A DNA stretch of 64,000 bases from Saprospiraceae bacterium (GCA_016714085.1 JADJNW010000004.1:620001-684000), one strand, 5' to 3'. Counted from the stretch's first letter, positions 53,782 through 63,999 are shown. Numbers and translations are program-made. Notes: generated from the letters alone by a model not told the origin.

Positions 53782-54221
53782 GTCGAAGTCATTTTGTTGC
53801 TATAAAAAAGCCTGTTCCTATTGTCATTTTCACTGACAAGCCTAAAGCGTTTTATGATAAATATCAAAATAGGTATTTAAACCCAATAAAGGCTTGCCTT
53901 TTGCTCCAATACAAATAGTACAAAGCATGGAAGACAATCGCTTGCCAAAGGATAGAATCAACAATAGTAGAACTTAACGAGGAAATTTTGATTCTTACGA
54001 ACAGCGAGTAAGGAAGAGAAAATCCACTTGTTAAATAATGCTTATTGCCAGCACAAACACAATATTATCGCTAAAGTTAGACAAATTAATCGGAATAAAG
54101 TTGCTCCGACGATCACTTTGAAAGGATTATATATATAGGAATCGGTTTTAGTTTTGCCTATAAGCAATGCTCGATAGGCTATGCAACATATCAAAAAGGA
54201 TAATTTGACGCTCCATGCGCC

Positions 54222-54298
54222 TATTTTTGGTTTGAAAACGGCATATTTTGGTTTAAATTCGACGATTTTTATTTTACAGATGGCATTTTCAAAATAGA
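54222..54298 (+). repeat. T-tract array fragment, 3-4 units
   Basis: Units TTTTTGGTTTGAAAACGGCATA, TTTTGGTTTAAATTCGACGA and TTTTTATTTTACAGATGGCA follow the same 20-22 bp pattern as the array at 52421-52720, on the other side of the desaturase gene. Confidence 0.75.
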
Positions 54299-54330
54299 AA
54301 CACCCTGATTTGGTATCAAATCAGGGTGTT
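54299..54330 (-). terminator. Terminator after the 194-residue hypothetical gene
   Basis: Perfect 14-bp arms AACACCCTGATTTG and CAAATCAGGGTGTT with a GTAT loop. On the minus strand it is followed by a T-rich stretch, 85 bp after the stop at 54415. Confidence 0.6.
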
Positions 54331-54414
54331 GGTGGTTTAAAATTGGCGGTATTGGATCAATAGTGTTAAACTTCAATGCCAATAAAGGGTTATTTTCAAA
54401 TCATTCATCCCTAT

Positions 54415-54998
54415 TTACTCAAATTTACTTCTCTTGCAAATTTCTTTAACTAACAAGCTAAGTAACTTTTTAGGGGCATTTTCTTCCTTTTCAATTAAAT
54501 TTATTGCCCACTCACAGCCAGAGAGCTCAAAATGTTTTCTCCAATTGTTATACCTTTTCAATTCCTCAATAGAAAGAGGTTTAGTAGAACCTCCTCGATC
54601 ACCAAGTCCTCCTGCAATTGATTCTGCAAGACGGAAAGGGTTATTAATATTAAAGGGATAGATAGCTACTTCATAAACATGATGCGTTTTATGTTTATTA
54701 GTTGGAGCTTGATTTTTATAATCTACTCTAAGGGATTGCCTTAGTAATTCATCTTTCGGTATGTCTTGCGATTTTTATACAAAAGATATTGTCCAGTCTT
54801 TTCCTTTCTCCAAACAACTTCCTTACTTGTATTTTCAAATGATTTTAATTTATTTGGATAAGCAAGGAATGAAAAATCTTTGTTCTCATAGAGAACTTTG
54901 CATGAGAATATTTTAAAACAAGAATCATTAAATTCAATTATAAGTTGCCCATTATCATTTGGAACAACGCTTAGTATATCAGGTATAATGTTAGTCAT
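54415..54998 (-). CDS. Hypothetical protein (frameshifted)
   Basis: The frame 54741-54998 (MTNIIPDILSVVPNDNGQLI) ends early at YRKMNY. Adding one base near 54772 joins it to a long open frame without its own start (QDIPKDELLRQSLRVDYKN to LVKEICKRSKFE), giving about 194 residues. The N-terminal 60 residues resemble DUF2442-like small domains that bind or replace antitoxin parts, but this is weak. The C-terminal part contains GGLGDRGGSTKPLSIEEL and CEWAINLIEKEENAPKKLL; I do not recognise it. It may be an accessory gene of the island. Confidence 0.5.
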
Positions 54999-55042
54999 AA
55001 AAAATCTATGCTGTATTATTCAATCTGTATATAATGTAATTT

Positions 55043-58000
55043 TTACTTCACACCCTCCCATCTCTTCACCACTGCCCCCATCACCTCCTGCAAACGCTGC
55101 ACCCCTTGCATCGCCTGCGGCGTAGGGCGGGCATCAGCGCTTTGTAGCACAGTGAGCATGTGCAAAAACTTTTCCTGCAAGGCTACGATGGTTTCGCGCT
55201 CGGCGGGCGTTTCGGTAATGCTGCCGTAGAGGATGTCGCTACCGCCGGGATTGCCGTTGCCGCGCAGGGTTTGCAGGGTTTTGCGTTGATCTTCGGTGAT
55301 TGTTCCGGCGAGTTTTTGGTCAATGGCTTCGCGAATGTCTTGTAGTTTGTGATACGCATTGTAACAAGCCAGGGAATAATCGGTCTGCAATTGCGCATCT
55401 TCTGCGCTGATTTGTAAGCGCGGATCGAGCTGTACGTCAATGGTTTGTTCAAGTATTTTGCCATCTACCGTGAGGCGGATTTTGTATTGCCCGGGGTGTA
55501 CAAAAGGACCGTTGGGACTGGTTGGCGTGTTGTGATAGACGGCGGAAATCGTGTATTCGCGGTCGCTGCCACGCGGCGGGGCGTAGCGCAAATCCCACAC
55601 GAAACGATGATGCCCGGTGGTGGTAGCAATTTGCTGTTGCGGGCGGAACCAGTAAATAGGATATTGAAAAGCGTTGGTATCAATGGCTTCGGGTTTGTCG
55701 GTGCTGGCATATTTGCGTACGATATTGCCTGCTGCGTCCAGAATTTCCAAGGTAACGGTTCGGGCGGCTACATCGAGTTTGTAATCAATGGCAGCGCCGT
55801 CGAGCGGGTTTTGACCAGTGGGCTCTTCCGGGGGTATAGGCGTGTCGGAGAACATATTCCAGCGTACGCGCACGGCTGCTGCGGGTTTGAAAAGGTAAGT
55901 TTGCTTGTTCGAAACGGCTTTTGCCATTTCCCGAAGGGGAGAAATATCGTCCAAAATCCAGATCGAACGTCCGTGGGTGCCAATTACCAAGTCATTTTCG
56001 TGAATCACGAGATCGCGAATGGAAGTAGCGGGCATATTGAGGCGCAGCGATTGCCAGTTTTCGCCATCGTCGGCGGAGAAAAAGACTTCGCGCTCGGTAC
56101 CGGCGAAGAGTAAGCCCGGCTGTTTGGGATCTTCGCGCACTACATTGACGGGATCATTGGCTATACCGTTTGCAATTCGTTTCCAGGTTTTACCGCCGTC
56201 GTGCGTGCGATAGACATGCGGACGCAGGTCGTCGCGCCGGAAGGCATTGATGGCAATGTAGGCGGTATTTTTGTCAAAATGTCCGGCGTCTATTTGGGAA
56301 ATTTTATCCCAGGCGCGGAGTTCTTTTGGCGTCACGTTGGTCCAGCTGGCACCGCCGTCATTAGTAAGGTGTACCAAACCATCATCCGTACCTGCCCAGA
56401 TCGTTTTAGCATCTAAATGCGAAGGTCCAATCGAGTAGATGACGCCTCGTCTCGCCATTTTTTCTAACTCCGGGGTTCTAAAACTGCCAATGCTTTCCGG
56501 GACTTCGGGTTGCTCGCGGGTGAGGTCAGGACTGATAATCTGCCAATCGTGCCCGCCGTTGACGGTTTTCCAAAGCACATTCGTACCAAACAATAACATT
56601 TTCGGATCAGCCGGATGAAAAAGCAAAGGCATGGTTCTTAAAACCCGATACTTGCCGGAGCGCAGCGCTTCGGGAGCTACGTTTTGCGTTTGCCCGGTTT
56701 TTTTGTTGAATTTTAAAACCCGACCGCCGTAAATGATGTCTGGATTCAAAGGATCGGGAGCCACGTAGGCGTACTCGTCGGCACCGACGCCCATCCAGTC
56801 GCGGAAGGAGATTTGCCCGCCATTGCCGCGGCTCGACACGCCAATCGCGCCGCTTTCCTGCTGCCCGCCATAGACCCAGTAGGGAAATTGATTGTCGGTT
56901 ATCACATGATACAATTGCACGGTGGGTTGATTGTACCAGAACTCCAGGATTTGCCGCCATTAACGGTGACAACCGCGCCCTGATCGGCAGCAAACAACAT
57001 AATTTCGGGATTTTGCGGATTAATCCAGATGCGGTGATAATCATCGCCGCCGGGCGCACCTTTGAAAGCGTACCAGGTTTTGCCGCCATCGATGGATTTG
57101 TACGCCGCAATGTTGGCAGAGTAAACGATATCGGGATTATTTGGATGCACTTTAATTTCCGCAAAGTCAGAACCGCGACTCCACACGCGTCGGTCGGTTG
57201 CAATCAGATTCCAACTCTCGCCGCCATCGTCGCTGCGATAAATGCCGCCGTTGCTGCGGGCATCCACGGTAGCGTACATGCGCTGCGAATTGCTCGGCGC
57301 AATGCCAACGCCAATGCGCCCCAGGCCTTGTTCAAACGTAGGCAAACCTTTGGTAATCTTGCGCCAGGTTGTGCCGCCATCGGTGGATTTGTACAAACCG
57401 CTATTCGCACCAGAGAAACTTGCATTTTCCCAGGGGCCTTCGCGGTGTTCCCAGAGATCAGCAAAAATTATACTTGGATTATTCGGATCGTATTCTACCT
57501 GAATCGCGCCGGTATTTTCATTGATGTACAATACTTTATCCCAGGTTTTGCCGCCATCGCGCGTGCGGAACACGCCACGTTCGGGATTCGGACCGTAGGG
57601 ATGCCCTAAGCCCGCCACAAAAACCTCGTCGGGATTGGTTGGGTGAACCGTAATCCAGCCAACCTGTTGCACATCTTTCAAACCCAGGTGTTGCCAGCTT
57701 TTGCCGCCGTCGGTTGATTTGTAAATACCATCGCCCACGCTCAAGTCCGGGCGGTGCAAACCCTCGCCCGTACCGACGTAAATGACATTTGGATTGGTCG
57801 GAGAGACCGCAATGTCTCCAATAGAGCCTGTTGGCGCGTCATCAAAGATAGGTTTCCAGGTGCGACCGTAATCATCCGTTTTCCAAACGCCACCATTATT
57901 TACGCCGATGAAAAAAACATTCGGCTGCGAGGGTACACCAACCGCCCCAACGGTGCGTCCCGCACGGAACGGACCGATCATGCGGTATTTTAAATCTTGA

Positions 58001-58101
58001 TAATTGGATTTTGCAATGGGTTGTGCGATGAGGGTGTATGCCGATAAGAGCGTAAAGACAGTGGCGGCAAACCAGCGCCAGCGGCGTGTAATGCGATTCA
58101 T
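55043..58101 (-). CDS. VPS10/BNR-repeat glycosyl-hydrolase-like secreted protein (frameshifted)
   Basis: Two frames (56902-58101 and 55043-56920) join with one T added near 56940 (SWSSWYNQPTVQLYHVI), giving about 1019 residues with a signal peptide. The N-terminal two thirds are a beta-propeller of Asp-box repeats (SxDGGxxW), for example KSTDGGKSWQHLG, KSTDGGTTWRKI, RSDDGGESWNLI, RTHDGGKTWKRIA, the sortilin/BNR pattern. After residue 690 a linker and a C-terminal helical part with a FnIII-like strand set follow. Such proteins are exported and predicted glycosidases or carbohydrate binders, but no catalytic site is proven. It is transcribed alone. Confidence 0.88.
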
Positions 58102-58200
58102 GCGAAATATGGGTTTTAGGTTGTTTGAGAGGTGAATTTAGGAAAAATTCAGATTTAAAACCACGAAAAGGAGTTGATAACTACCTTTTTAAGTGATTTA

Positions 58201-58457
58201 GATATCCAATTAGGTGTTCCGAACTCCCAATGGAGTTCTGAGTTTGATGTTCTGCACTCAAAATTTGCGTTTTGAAGTCCGACTTTGGAGTTCTGAACTC
58301 CAAGTTTGATGTTTAGAAGTGTGAATTTGAAGTTCTACGTTCTCAGTTTGGAGTTCTGAACTTTAAATTAGAGGTTTTGAGCTTCGGTTTCAGCGTTCTA
58401 ATATCCAAGTTTGGAGTTCGGAACTCCAAATTAGTCCTCTGAGCTTCGATTTAGGGG
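58201..58457. repeat. Degenerate array with GAGTTCTGAACTCC core, about 21 bp period
   Basis: At least 12 units of 16-23 bases share GAGTTCTGAACTCCAAGTTTG-like text, for example GAGTTCTGAACTCC (58290), GAGTTCGGAACTCC (58417) and GTGTTCCGAACTCC (58214). The core GAGTTC-GAACTC is itself palindromic. The average spacing is 20-21 bp, the same as the T-tract array, although the sequences are unrelated. Confidence 0.8.
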
Positions 58458-58581
58458 TGGGTAAATTAAAGTAGCGAAGGGCATTGGTTGCAAACAGCGC
58501 TAGCAGATAACTTATTATAAATGCTTTATAGAAAGACCAGGGAGTATTTGAAGTAAGAATAGATATTAAATAATTTCCCAT
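58390..58581 (-). CDS. Doubtful short ORF with one membrane segment
   Basis: A 63-residue ORF, starting 14 bp after the AIPR stop, has one hydrophobic stretch (FYKAFIISYLLALFAT). Its C-terminal half is coded by the repeat array, so it is probably not a real gene. It is kept only as a candidate for a small membrane protein. Confidence 0.2.
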   Translation of the reverse strand: MGNYLISILTSNTPWSFYKAFIISYLLALFATNALRYFNLPTPKSKLRGLIWSSELQTWILER

Positions 58582-58594
58582 AATTATGTAATAT

Positions 58595-59970
58595 CTACCA
58601 AATTATATTGAGTTCTTTATCCAGGTATTCTTTGAAGGATAATAACAAAAGTTTTCTGGCTTCTGAAGTTGTCTTTTTCCCTGATTCCGGTGCGTAGTCT
58701 TTTAATTTTTCTTCAAATAAATCTATTAAAAAATTAATTTCGCCTCCCAATTTGCTTTCAATGTAAAGTAAAAAGAATATTTTTTGATCACTACTTGCAT
58801 ATTTTCTATTGCTTTATAAGTTTTTTAATATCATAATATTTTTTAATTACATTTGTGCTTTCTGTAATTTGAAAATTACCCTCACCAAAAACTTCGTCAT
58901 AGAATTTATCAAAAATATGTTTCTTTTGATTTGTAGCCTTGTGTGGGTTTCCTTTTAATGAATATAAAATTTGACCAAATCGCTCCATTGATATTTTATG
59001 AGAATACTGTTTCGTATCAGATAATCCAGTATCCCCTGTTTTCTGGAATATATAATGTTATGTTCATCTAAGAATTGCTCTAATTGAATTTGTTCAATAC
59101 TTAATGATTTAAGATCTATTATTGAAATAGAATTTTGACTATTAGTATATTCAATTTTATTAGTCAGATTAGAGTCTGGAGGGGTTTTAAAAATCCTAAC
59201 TAATATTTCACTATTTGCTAAATTGTTATTTATATTTTGATCCTCTTGATTATAGAGAACGGCCCCTCCTGTTCCTTTTTATTAGCATTGATAGGGTCTG
59301 CTACTATATCATCGGCAACTATTGTAACCCCGTTATTGTATAAGAAGAACTTTGAAGGTTCTTCTTTTAAACTTTTAGAAATATTGGGATTTATTTTGGA
59401 TCTTAAGACTAAGCCTCTAACGTTATCAAATAGGATGGAATAATCTATATCCCTTTTTGACAGAGGTAAATAATCTTCAATATTATATTTATCTCTTAAT
59501 TCACTATCATTACACGTTATCCTTACAAGTTCACTAATTGAAAGCCGTAGGACATAAGATTTTGATGATGATATTGAGCTTTCCGAAAATGAAAGTACTG
59601 CATCTTTGTCAACTACTAATTCACAACTTACTGGACTTGGTCTAATTGACATTATTTTAGAAATATGCGGCAAACCGATAGGAATAACTTCTAACCCATA
59701 TATATCTTCTAATTGCTTTAAATGATGATCGTTTTTATCAAGTTCAATATTTTCATTGCTAACCACATAAAGATTGAGTTTCCATATATCATTAGTCTTC
59801 AGAGTTTTTCTAACACATTACCTGCTTTTGATTTTAATTTCCTTCTAAACTTTCAACGTCTATTTTAACTAATAAATTTTATTGATAAAATAGTTTTTAA
59901 TACTTTGTTTTTTATTGCTGTTAAATGCTTCTCTGTATTTAAAGCTAAATAAATTAATTTCCAAAGTTTG
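58595..59970 (-). pseudogene. AIPR-family abortive infection protein, broken
   Basis: Reading across frames restores one protein of the AIPR (abortive infection phage resistance) family, PF10592. In order: FKYREAFNSNKKQ, WKLNLYVVSNENIELDKND, LEDIYGLEVIPIGLP, VRGLVLRSKINPNISKSLKEEPSKFFLYNNGVTIVADD (the family core), EILVRIFKTPPDS, YTNSQNSISIIDLKSLSIEQIQLEQFL, IIYSRKQG, MERFGQILYSLKGNP, KKHIFDKFYDEVFGEGN and LLYIESKLGGEINFLIDLFEEKLKDYAPES. At least five frame changes interrupt it, so as read it cannot make the protein. The longest open piece is 59230-59766. AIPR genes protect against phage in lactococci and elsewhere, so this is the likeliest defence gene in the window. Confidence 0.75.
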
Positions 59971-60312
59971 TTCTCTAAAACCCAAAACAACTATCCCCAA
60001 AAAAAAAAAATTTATAAAAAAAAAAAACGAGTTGAAATTGGTATCAGTAATCATATCTATTATATCAAGAGTTTCTTTGACACCACAAATATTTTTACAA
60101 TAAGTCCCCTCCTTAAGTTTTCTCGTCAAAAAAAAAAAAGAGACTCGGGTTGGTTTAAAAGTCAAATATTTTCGCTTTTAATTCCAATAGTTTAAAATCA
60201 TTAATATTAGCCAATACTTAATTTTATTTTCTGAGAACATTTGTAACTATACAATATTACGTGGTTATTCCAAATATTTTTTCAAAATTACCTATTTCCT
60301 TTTATTTCTCAA
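59971..60312. other. Homopolymer-rich region before the AIPR gene
   Basis: Contains three very long A-runs (11-12 bases each, near 60000, 60016 and 60128) and reaches into the end of the DUF4249 terminator. On the minus strand an ORF from 60165 to 59869 (MTFKPTRVSFFFLTRKL) is open through these T-runs and ends in the AIPR reading, so it may be the start of that gene, but I cannot confirm it. Confidence 0.4.
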
Positions 60313-60314
60313 AC

Positions 60315-60349
60315 AAAAAATCCCCGCGCAAACACTGTTGCGCGAGGGA
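60315..60349 (-). terminator. Terminator of the TonB receptor-DUF4249 unit
   Basis: Arms TCCCCGCGCAA and TTGCGCGAGGGA around an ACACTG loop, then six Ts on the minus transcript, 29 bp after the DUF4249 stop. Confidence 0.75.
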
Positions 60350-60377
60350 ATGTAATATGCGGATAATTTGGTTTTAT

Positions 60378-61202
60378 TTACTCTATTACGATTGTTGCTT
60401 CTGCGACCGCCGATGCACCGAAGAAGCCCAGAACTTTTACTTTTGGCTCGTCCACGCGGAAGATATTGCCTTTGATGGTTGCCGGAGGCGTATCAAATAA
60501 AGAACCGACAAAAGCGGTCTGTTGCTCGAGCAAAAACAAAAAATCATAAGCCGCTCGAGAGATCGACATTTGCTGGACTCTGTAATGATCGCCGATTTCC
60601 AATGGATCAAAATTCAATTCATAACCAATGATTGGATTACCATCTACGAATTCATCGCTGGCGTATAATAAATCGAAAGGCTCGCTTTTATATTCATTAT
60701 TTACAAATTGTCGCCAACGATAATAATTACCGACGCCTTGGGGTTCGTATGTATCAATTTTTACATAATAACCTTCGTCTTCAAAAATGGATTCTTCTTT
60801 AAACTCCGCATAAATACTGTCGATTTCGGGAACAAATTGTAATAATTCCGGCTGCGATTCATATTCTTCGCCTTCTTTCGTTTTGATATAAATATGATAC
60901 GTCGAGCCGATTTTGCCTACGTGTTCTGTAATATAAACGCCTGCTTCTTTTTCATTCAAAGTATCTACTACGCCCGTTTCATTATATAATATTACCAATG
61001 CACCGCTTACTTTTGGCGTTTCTTTATTATCAAAATAATTCGCAGTATTGGTAAGTAATACGCGTTTTTCGCCTTCCTGATTGGTGATCCAACCGTCCAC
61101 CACGAGCAGCACATCGCCCTCCGGCAAGTCAAGATTTACAACATCCTGACAGCTTGTAATGAATAAAGCGAGTAATGATATTAAAAGAATTATATTTTTC
61201 AT
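60378..61202 (-). CDS. DUF4249 lipoprotein
   Basis: From the ATG at 61202 (MKNIILLISLLALFITSCQD, lipidated Cys18) it has 274 residues. The DUF4249 pattern includes VNLDLPEGDVLLVVDGWITNQ, GALVILYNETG and IYIKTKEGEEYESQPE. The family is always found next to a SusC/TonB-dependent receptor and is thought to be its surface lipoprotein partner for substrate capture. The stop of the receptor gene at 61259 is 56 bp before its start, so the two form one transcript. Confidence 0.93.
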   Translation of the reverse strand: MKNIILLISLLALFITSCQDVVNLDLPEGDVLLVVDGWITNQEGEKRVLLTNTANYFDNKETPKVSGALVILYNETGVVDTLNEKEAGVYITEHVGKIGSTYHIYIKTKEGEEYESQPELLQFVPEIDSIYAEFKEESIFEDEGYYVKIDTYEPQGVGNYYRWRQFVNNEYKSEPFDLLYASDEFVDGNPIIGYELNFDPLEIGDHYRVQQMSISRAAYDFLFLLEQQTAFVGSLFDTPPATIKGNIFRVDEPKVKVLGFFGASAVAEATIVIE

Positions 61203-61258
61203 GATATTATTTTTTAAATAGGTGTGGCGCATTTTAAAAATGTGCCACATATAAGGGT

Positions 61259-63607
61259 TTAAAAAGAAAAATTATATGTTACATACGGCAATACACTCCC
61301 GAAAATAGAGAGCCGAACCGCCTCTGTTTCCAAGGGATTATCCTCATTTTGACGGAAGAAAATAGAGTAAGCATTCCTGCGTGCATATACATTATACGCT
61401 CCAAAATCCCAGGAACTTTTCCATCTTTTCTTTGAGTTTGGATTCGGAATATACTGTGCGCCAATGTCTAAGCGATGATACTCAGGTGTGCGCGCGCCGT
61501 TGCGGTTGCCATAATGCGGCACTGTGATGCCATCCCAAACATATCGTGACTCAGGATAAGTGATCGGACGCCCTGTAGCGTAAGCAAAATTGGCAGAAAG
61601 ATTCCATTTATCATTGAGTTTATAGGCGCCTGTAATCGAAAGATCATGGGTCTTATCATAATTCGAAGGATAATATTCACCATCATTAATGCCAGGCACT
61701 TTTCTTTCCGTGCGGGAGAGCGTATAACTAATCCAACCTGTAATAATGCCTTCGTTTTTCTTTACAGATAATTCCAGACCATAAGCGCGGCCATCACCTC
61801 TGAGCAATTGCGTTTCCAGCGTTTCGTTTAGTAATAATTCTGCACCGTCTTTAAAATCAAGTAAATCCTGGAAGTTTTTATAATATGCTTCAATTGAAGC
61901 TTCGTACATATTTTTTTGGAAATTGCGGAAATAACCAACTGCAAATTGATCCACCGTAGCAGGCTCTACGTAAGGCCCGCTGGGCGTCCAAATATCAATC
62001 GGCGTTGCCGAAGTTGTATTAGAAACCAAATGAATATATTGCTTCATTCGGTTATAACTAAATTTTACAGAATTCTGATCGTTTATTACATAATTAGCGG
62101 AGAAACGCGGCTCAGGCGCTGAAAACGTTTTAATCTTATCCCAGGAATCGTAAGAAATACTATCAATAATAGCGTCTTCGCTGGTTGGAGCGCCATTTTC
62201 ATACAAATAAATCGTCTCCTTACCCAGGCGTTGGAACAAAGAATAGCGCAAGCCGTATTGTAAGGTCAAATTGCGAATGGGTTCATGTTCGTAACTTACA
62301 TACACCGCGCCTTCAAAAGCGTGATTATGCTGGATGTCAATTTCATTAAAAATAGACTCCTCGCCTACGCCTACGGCTCTACCGGGATGAAAACGATAGT
62401 AATTTCCTTCTGCGCCAAAGTCTAATTTACTTTTGGGTGTAAAGAAATAACTCAAATCGCCTTTTATTACATGATTAAAAATATTGGCATCCCAATCAAA
62501 TGCTTCGGAGCCTTCGCGGATACCAAAGGAATAGCCATAATCGCTGTAAACTGCGGTGAAATTGGAAAATAATTTGTCGGAAAATAAGTGATTCCAGCGC
62601 AAAGAGGCTGTGCCATTGCCCCAATCGGAAGTGAATTGATCGCCAAAATTGAAGACATCCCGGCCGAAGTAGCCGGAGAGATACAAACGATCTTTTTCAC
62701 TAATATTAAAATTAGCTTTTGCATTTAAATCATAGAAATACACGACGTTATCTTTCAATTCAGGATCAAATTTTAAGAATAAATCCCCATAAGAACGCCG
62801 ACCTGCAATCATAAAAGAACTCTCGTCTTTCTGAATCGGGCCTTCCAAAGTCAAACGACTCGAAATAATGCCAAGTCCGCCCGCCATTGCAAAGTTTTTC
62901 CGGTTGCCATCGCGCTGGCGCACATCGAGCACTGAAGACAAACGCCCACCGTATTTCGCAGGAATGCCACCTTTATAAAGCTTGGAATCCTTGATAGCAT
63001 CGACATTAAAAACGGAAAAAAGCCCAAATAAATGAGAAGAATTATACACCGTCGCTTCGTCGAGCAAAATCAAATTCTGATCCACATTACCGCCGCGCAC
63101 GTTGAAGCCCGTCGCACCTTCGCCGACCGAGCTAACGCCGGGTAGCAATTGAATACTCCGAATCAAGTCGGCTTCACCTAATACTTGTGGAATTTTCTTT
63201 ATTTGTACCGCGCTGAGGTTCTCCACGCTCATCTCCACGCTTTTGACGTTGCGATCTTCCTCTTTCGCCGTCACGACTACTTCTTCGATCAGCAGCCCTT
63301 CGGGTTCGACTTCAATGTCTAATGTTTTACTTGCAGTAAGCGAAACATTCAGCGTTTTGGTTTGAAAACCTAAATAACTAATAAGGATTTTGTAAGTGCC
63401 AGCCGGAATCGAGATCGAGTAAAAGCCATAAGCATTCGTGGAAGTGCCGGTTTCTAATTCTTGTACAAAAACGGCGGCGCCGATGAGTTCTTCGCCATTA
63501 CTGGCGTCGCGGATATGACCGCTGAGGGTGAATTTTTCCTGAGAAAAGCCAGTAAAAGCTGACATCACCAGGAATAACAACAGGTGAAGTTTCAACAAAT
63601 TGTTCAT
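61259..63607 (-). CDS. TonB-dependent receptor with carboxypeptidase-regulatory-like domain
   Basis: A 782-residue outer-membrane receptor with a signal peptide (MNNLLKLHLLLFLVMSAFTGFS). Residues 27-110 are a CarboxypepD_reg-like domain (GHIRDASNGEELIGAAVFVQE, GTYKILISYLGFQ). The plug follows (ADLIRSIQLLPGVSSVGEGATGFNVRGGNVDQNLILLDEATVYN). The remainder is the beta barrel, ending in an aromatic residue (VTYNFSF). It imports a substrate with the DUF4249 lipoprotein encoded downstream. The substrate is unknown. A promoter-like box and a 6-bp palindrome lie just upstream. Confidence 0.94.
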   Translation of the reverse strand: MNNLLKLHLLLFLVMSAFTGFSQEKFTLSGHIRDASNGEELIGAAVFVQELETGTSTNAYGFYSISIPAGTYKILISYLGFQTKTLNVSLTASKTLDIEVEPEGLLIEEVVVTAKEEDRNVKSVEMSVENLSAVQIKKIPQVLGEADLIRSIQLLPGVSSVGEGATGFNVRGGNVDQNLILLDEATVYNSSHLFGLFSVFNVDAIKDSKLYKGGIPAKYGGRLSSVLDVRQRDGNRKNFAMAGGLGIISSRLTLEGPIQKDESSFMIAGRRSYGDLFLKFDPELKDNVVYFYDLNAKANFNISEKDRLYLSGYFGRDVFNFGDQFTSDWGNGTASLRWNHLFSDKLFSNFTAVYSDYGYSFGIREGSEAFDWDANIFNHVIKGDLSYFFTPKSKLDFGAEGNYYRFHPGRAVGVGEESIFNEIDIQHNHAFEGAVYVSYEHEPIRNLTLQYGLRYSLFQRLGKETIYLYENGAPTSEDAIIDSISYDSWDKIKTFSAPEPRFSANYVINDQNSVKFSYNRMKQYIHLVSNTTSATPIDIWTPSGPYVEPATVDQFAVGYFRNFQKNMYEASIEAYYKNFQDLLDFKDGAELLLNETLETQLLRGDGRAYGLELSVKKNEGIITGWISYTLSRTERKVPGINDGEYYPSNYDKTHDLSITGAYKLNDKWNLSANFAYATGRPITYPESRYVWDGITVPHYGNRNGARTPEYHRLDIGAQYIPNPNSKKRWKSSWDFGAYNVYARRNAYSIFFRQNEDNPLETEAVRLSIFGSVLPYVTYNFSF

Positions 63608-63633
63608 TAGTTGTAGATTGTTTTAGATGGTTT

Positions 63634-63641
63634 CAAAAGTA
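63634..63641 (-). promoter_or_regulatory. Probable receptor promoter, -7 box
   Basis: TACTTTTG on the minus strand, 27 bp before the TonB receptor start, matches TAnnTTTG. Confidence 0.5.
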
Positions 63642-63647
63642 AACTCG

Positions 63648-63661
63648 AGGTATTGATACCT
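63648..63661. promoter_or_regulatory. Palindromic operator candidate upstream of the TonB receptor
   Basis: AGGTAT-TG-ATACCT, a perfect inverted repeat just upstream of the -7 box, where a regulator would block or help RNA polymerase. Confidence 0.4.
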
Positions 63662-63834
63662 AAAATCGGTGTCAACCCCCACTTGGAGACGTCATATTTA
63701 AGTTAATAGTTTCTTTGATTCTACCAATGGCTTATAAAATGAGATCAACGTATTCATTTTTTCTACTATTGGTATATAATAGAAAGGAATCCAATGTTAA
63801 ATAAAAGTAAATTATTTAGTTGGCATATAATATT

Positions 63835-63999
63835 TTACCCAAAATAGCCCACGCCTTTCGCCATGAGCGTGGCCAAGAGTGGAATAATGATTACCAATAA
63901 CAATTCCAGGCGAATAAGCATTATGATATTCTTAGGTATATCCACCAGTTCATCCATATCCTTGCCCTTACGGTTGCGCAAAAAGAAAATGGTTGGATA
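63835..63999 (-). CDS. DUF2214-like membrane protein, C-terminal part
   Basis: The window ends inside this gene. The open frame from the edge to the TAA at 63835-63837 gives about 54 residues: YPTIFFLRNRKGKDMDELV, a helix and RLELLLVIIIPLLATLMAKGVGYFG. This is the C-terminal helix pattern of DUF2214-family membrane proteins. No further context is available. Confidence 0.5.
   Translation of the reverse strand, partial: YPTIFFLRNRKGKDMDELVDIPKNIIMLIRLELLLVIIIPLLATLMAKGVGYFG

Larger units (their letters stand above)
53782..54414. other. Gene-free gap with T-tract repeat fragment and hairpin
   Basis: About 630 bp without a credible gene. From 53800 to 54200 it is AT-rich non-coding sequence in which I see nothing further; the end holds the repeat fragment and terminator annotated separately. 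Confidence 0.5.

Noticed and set aside
54434..54661. Plus-strand 75-residue ORF
   Set aside because: It is antisense to the frameshifted 54415-54998 gene, whose coding signal is stronger.
57013..57609. Long plus-strand ORF of 198 residues
   Set aside because: Antisense to the VPS10-like propeller; its Ala/Ile-rich text is a shadow of the Asp-box repeats.
58201..58457. Possible CRISPR array or integron
   Set aside because: Same reasons; repeats are contiguous without spacers and no integrase is seen.
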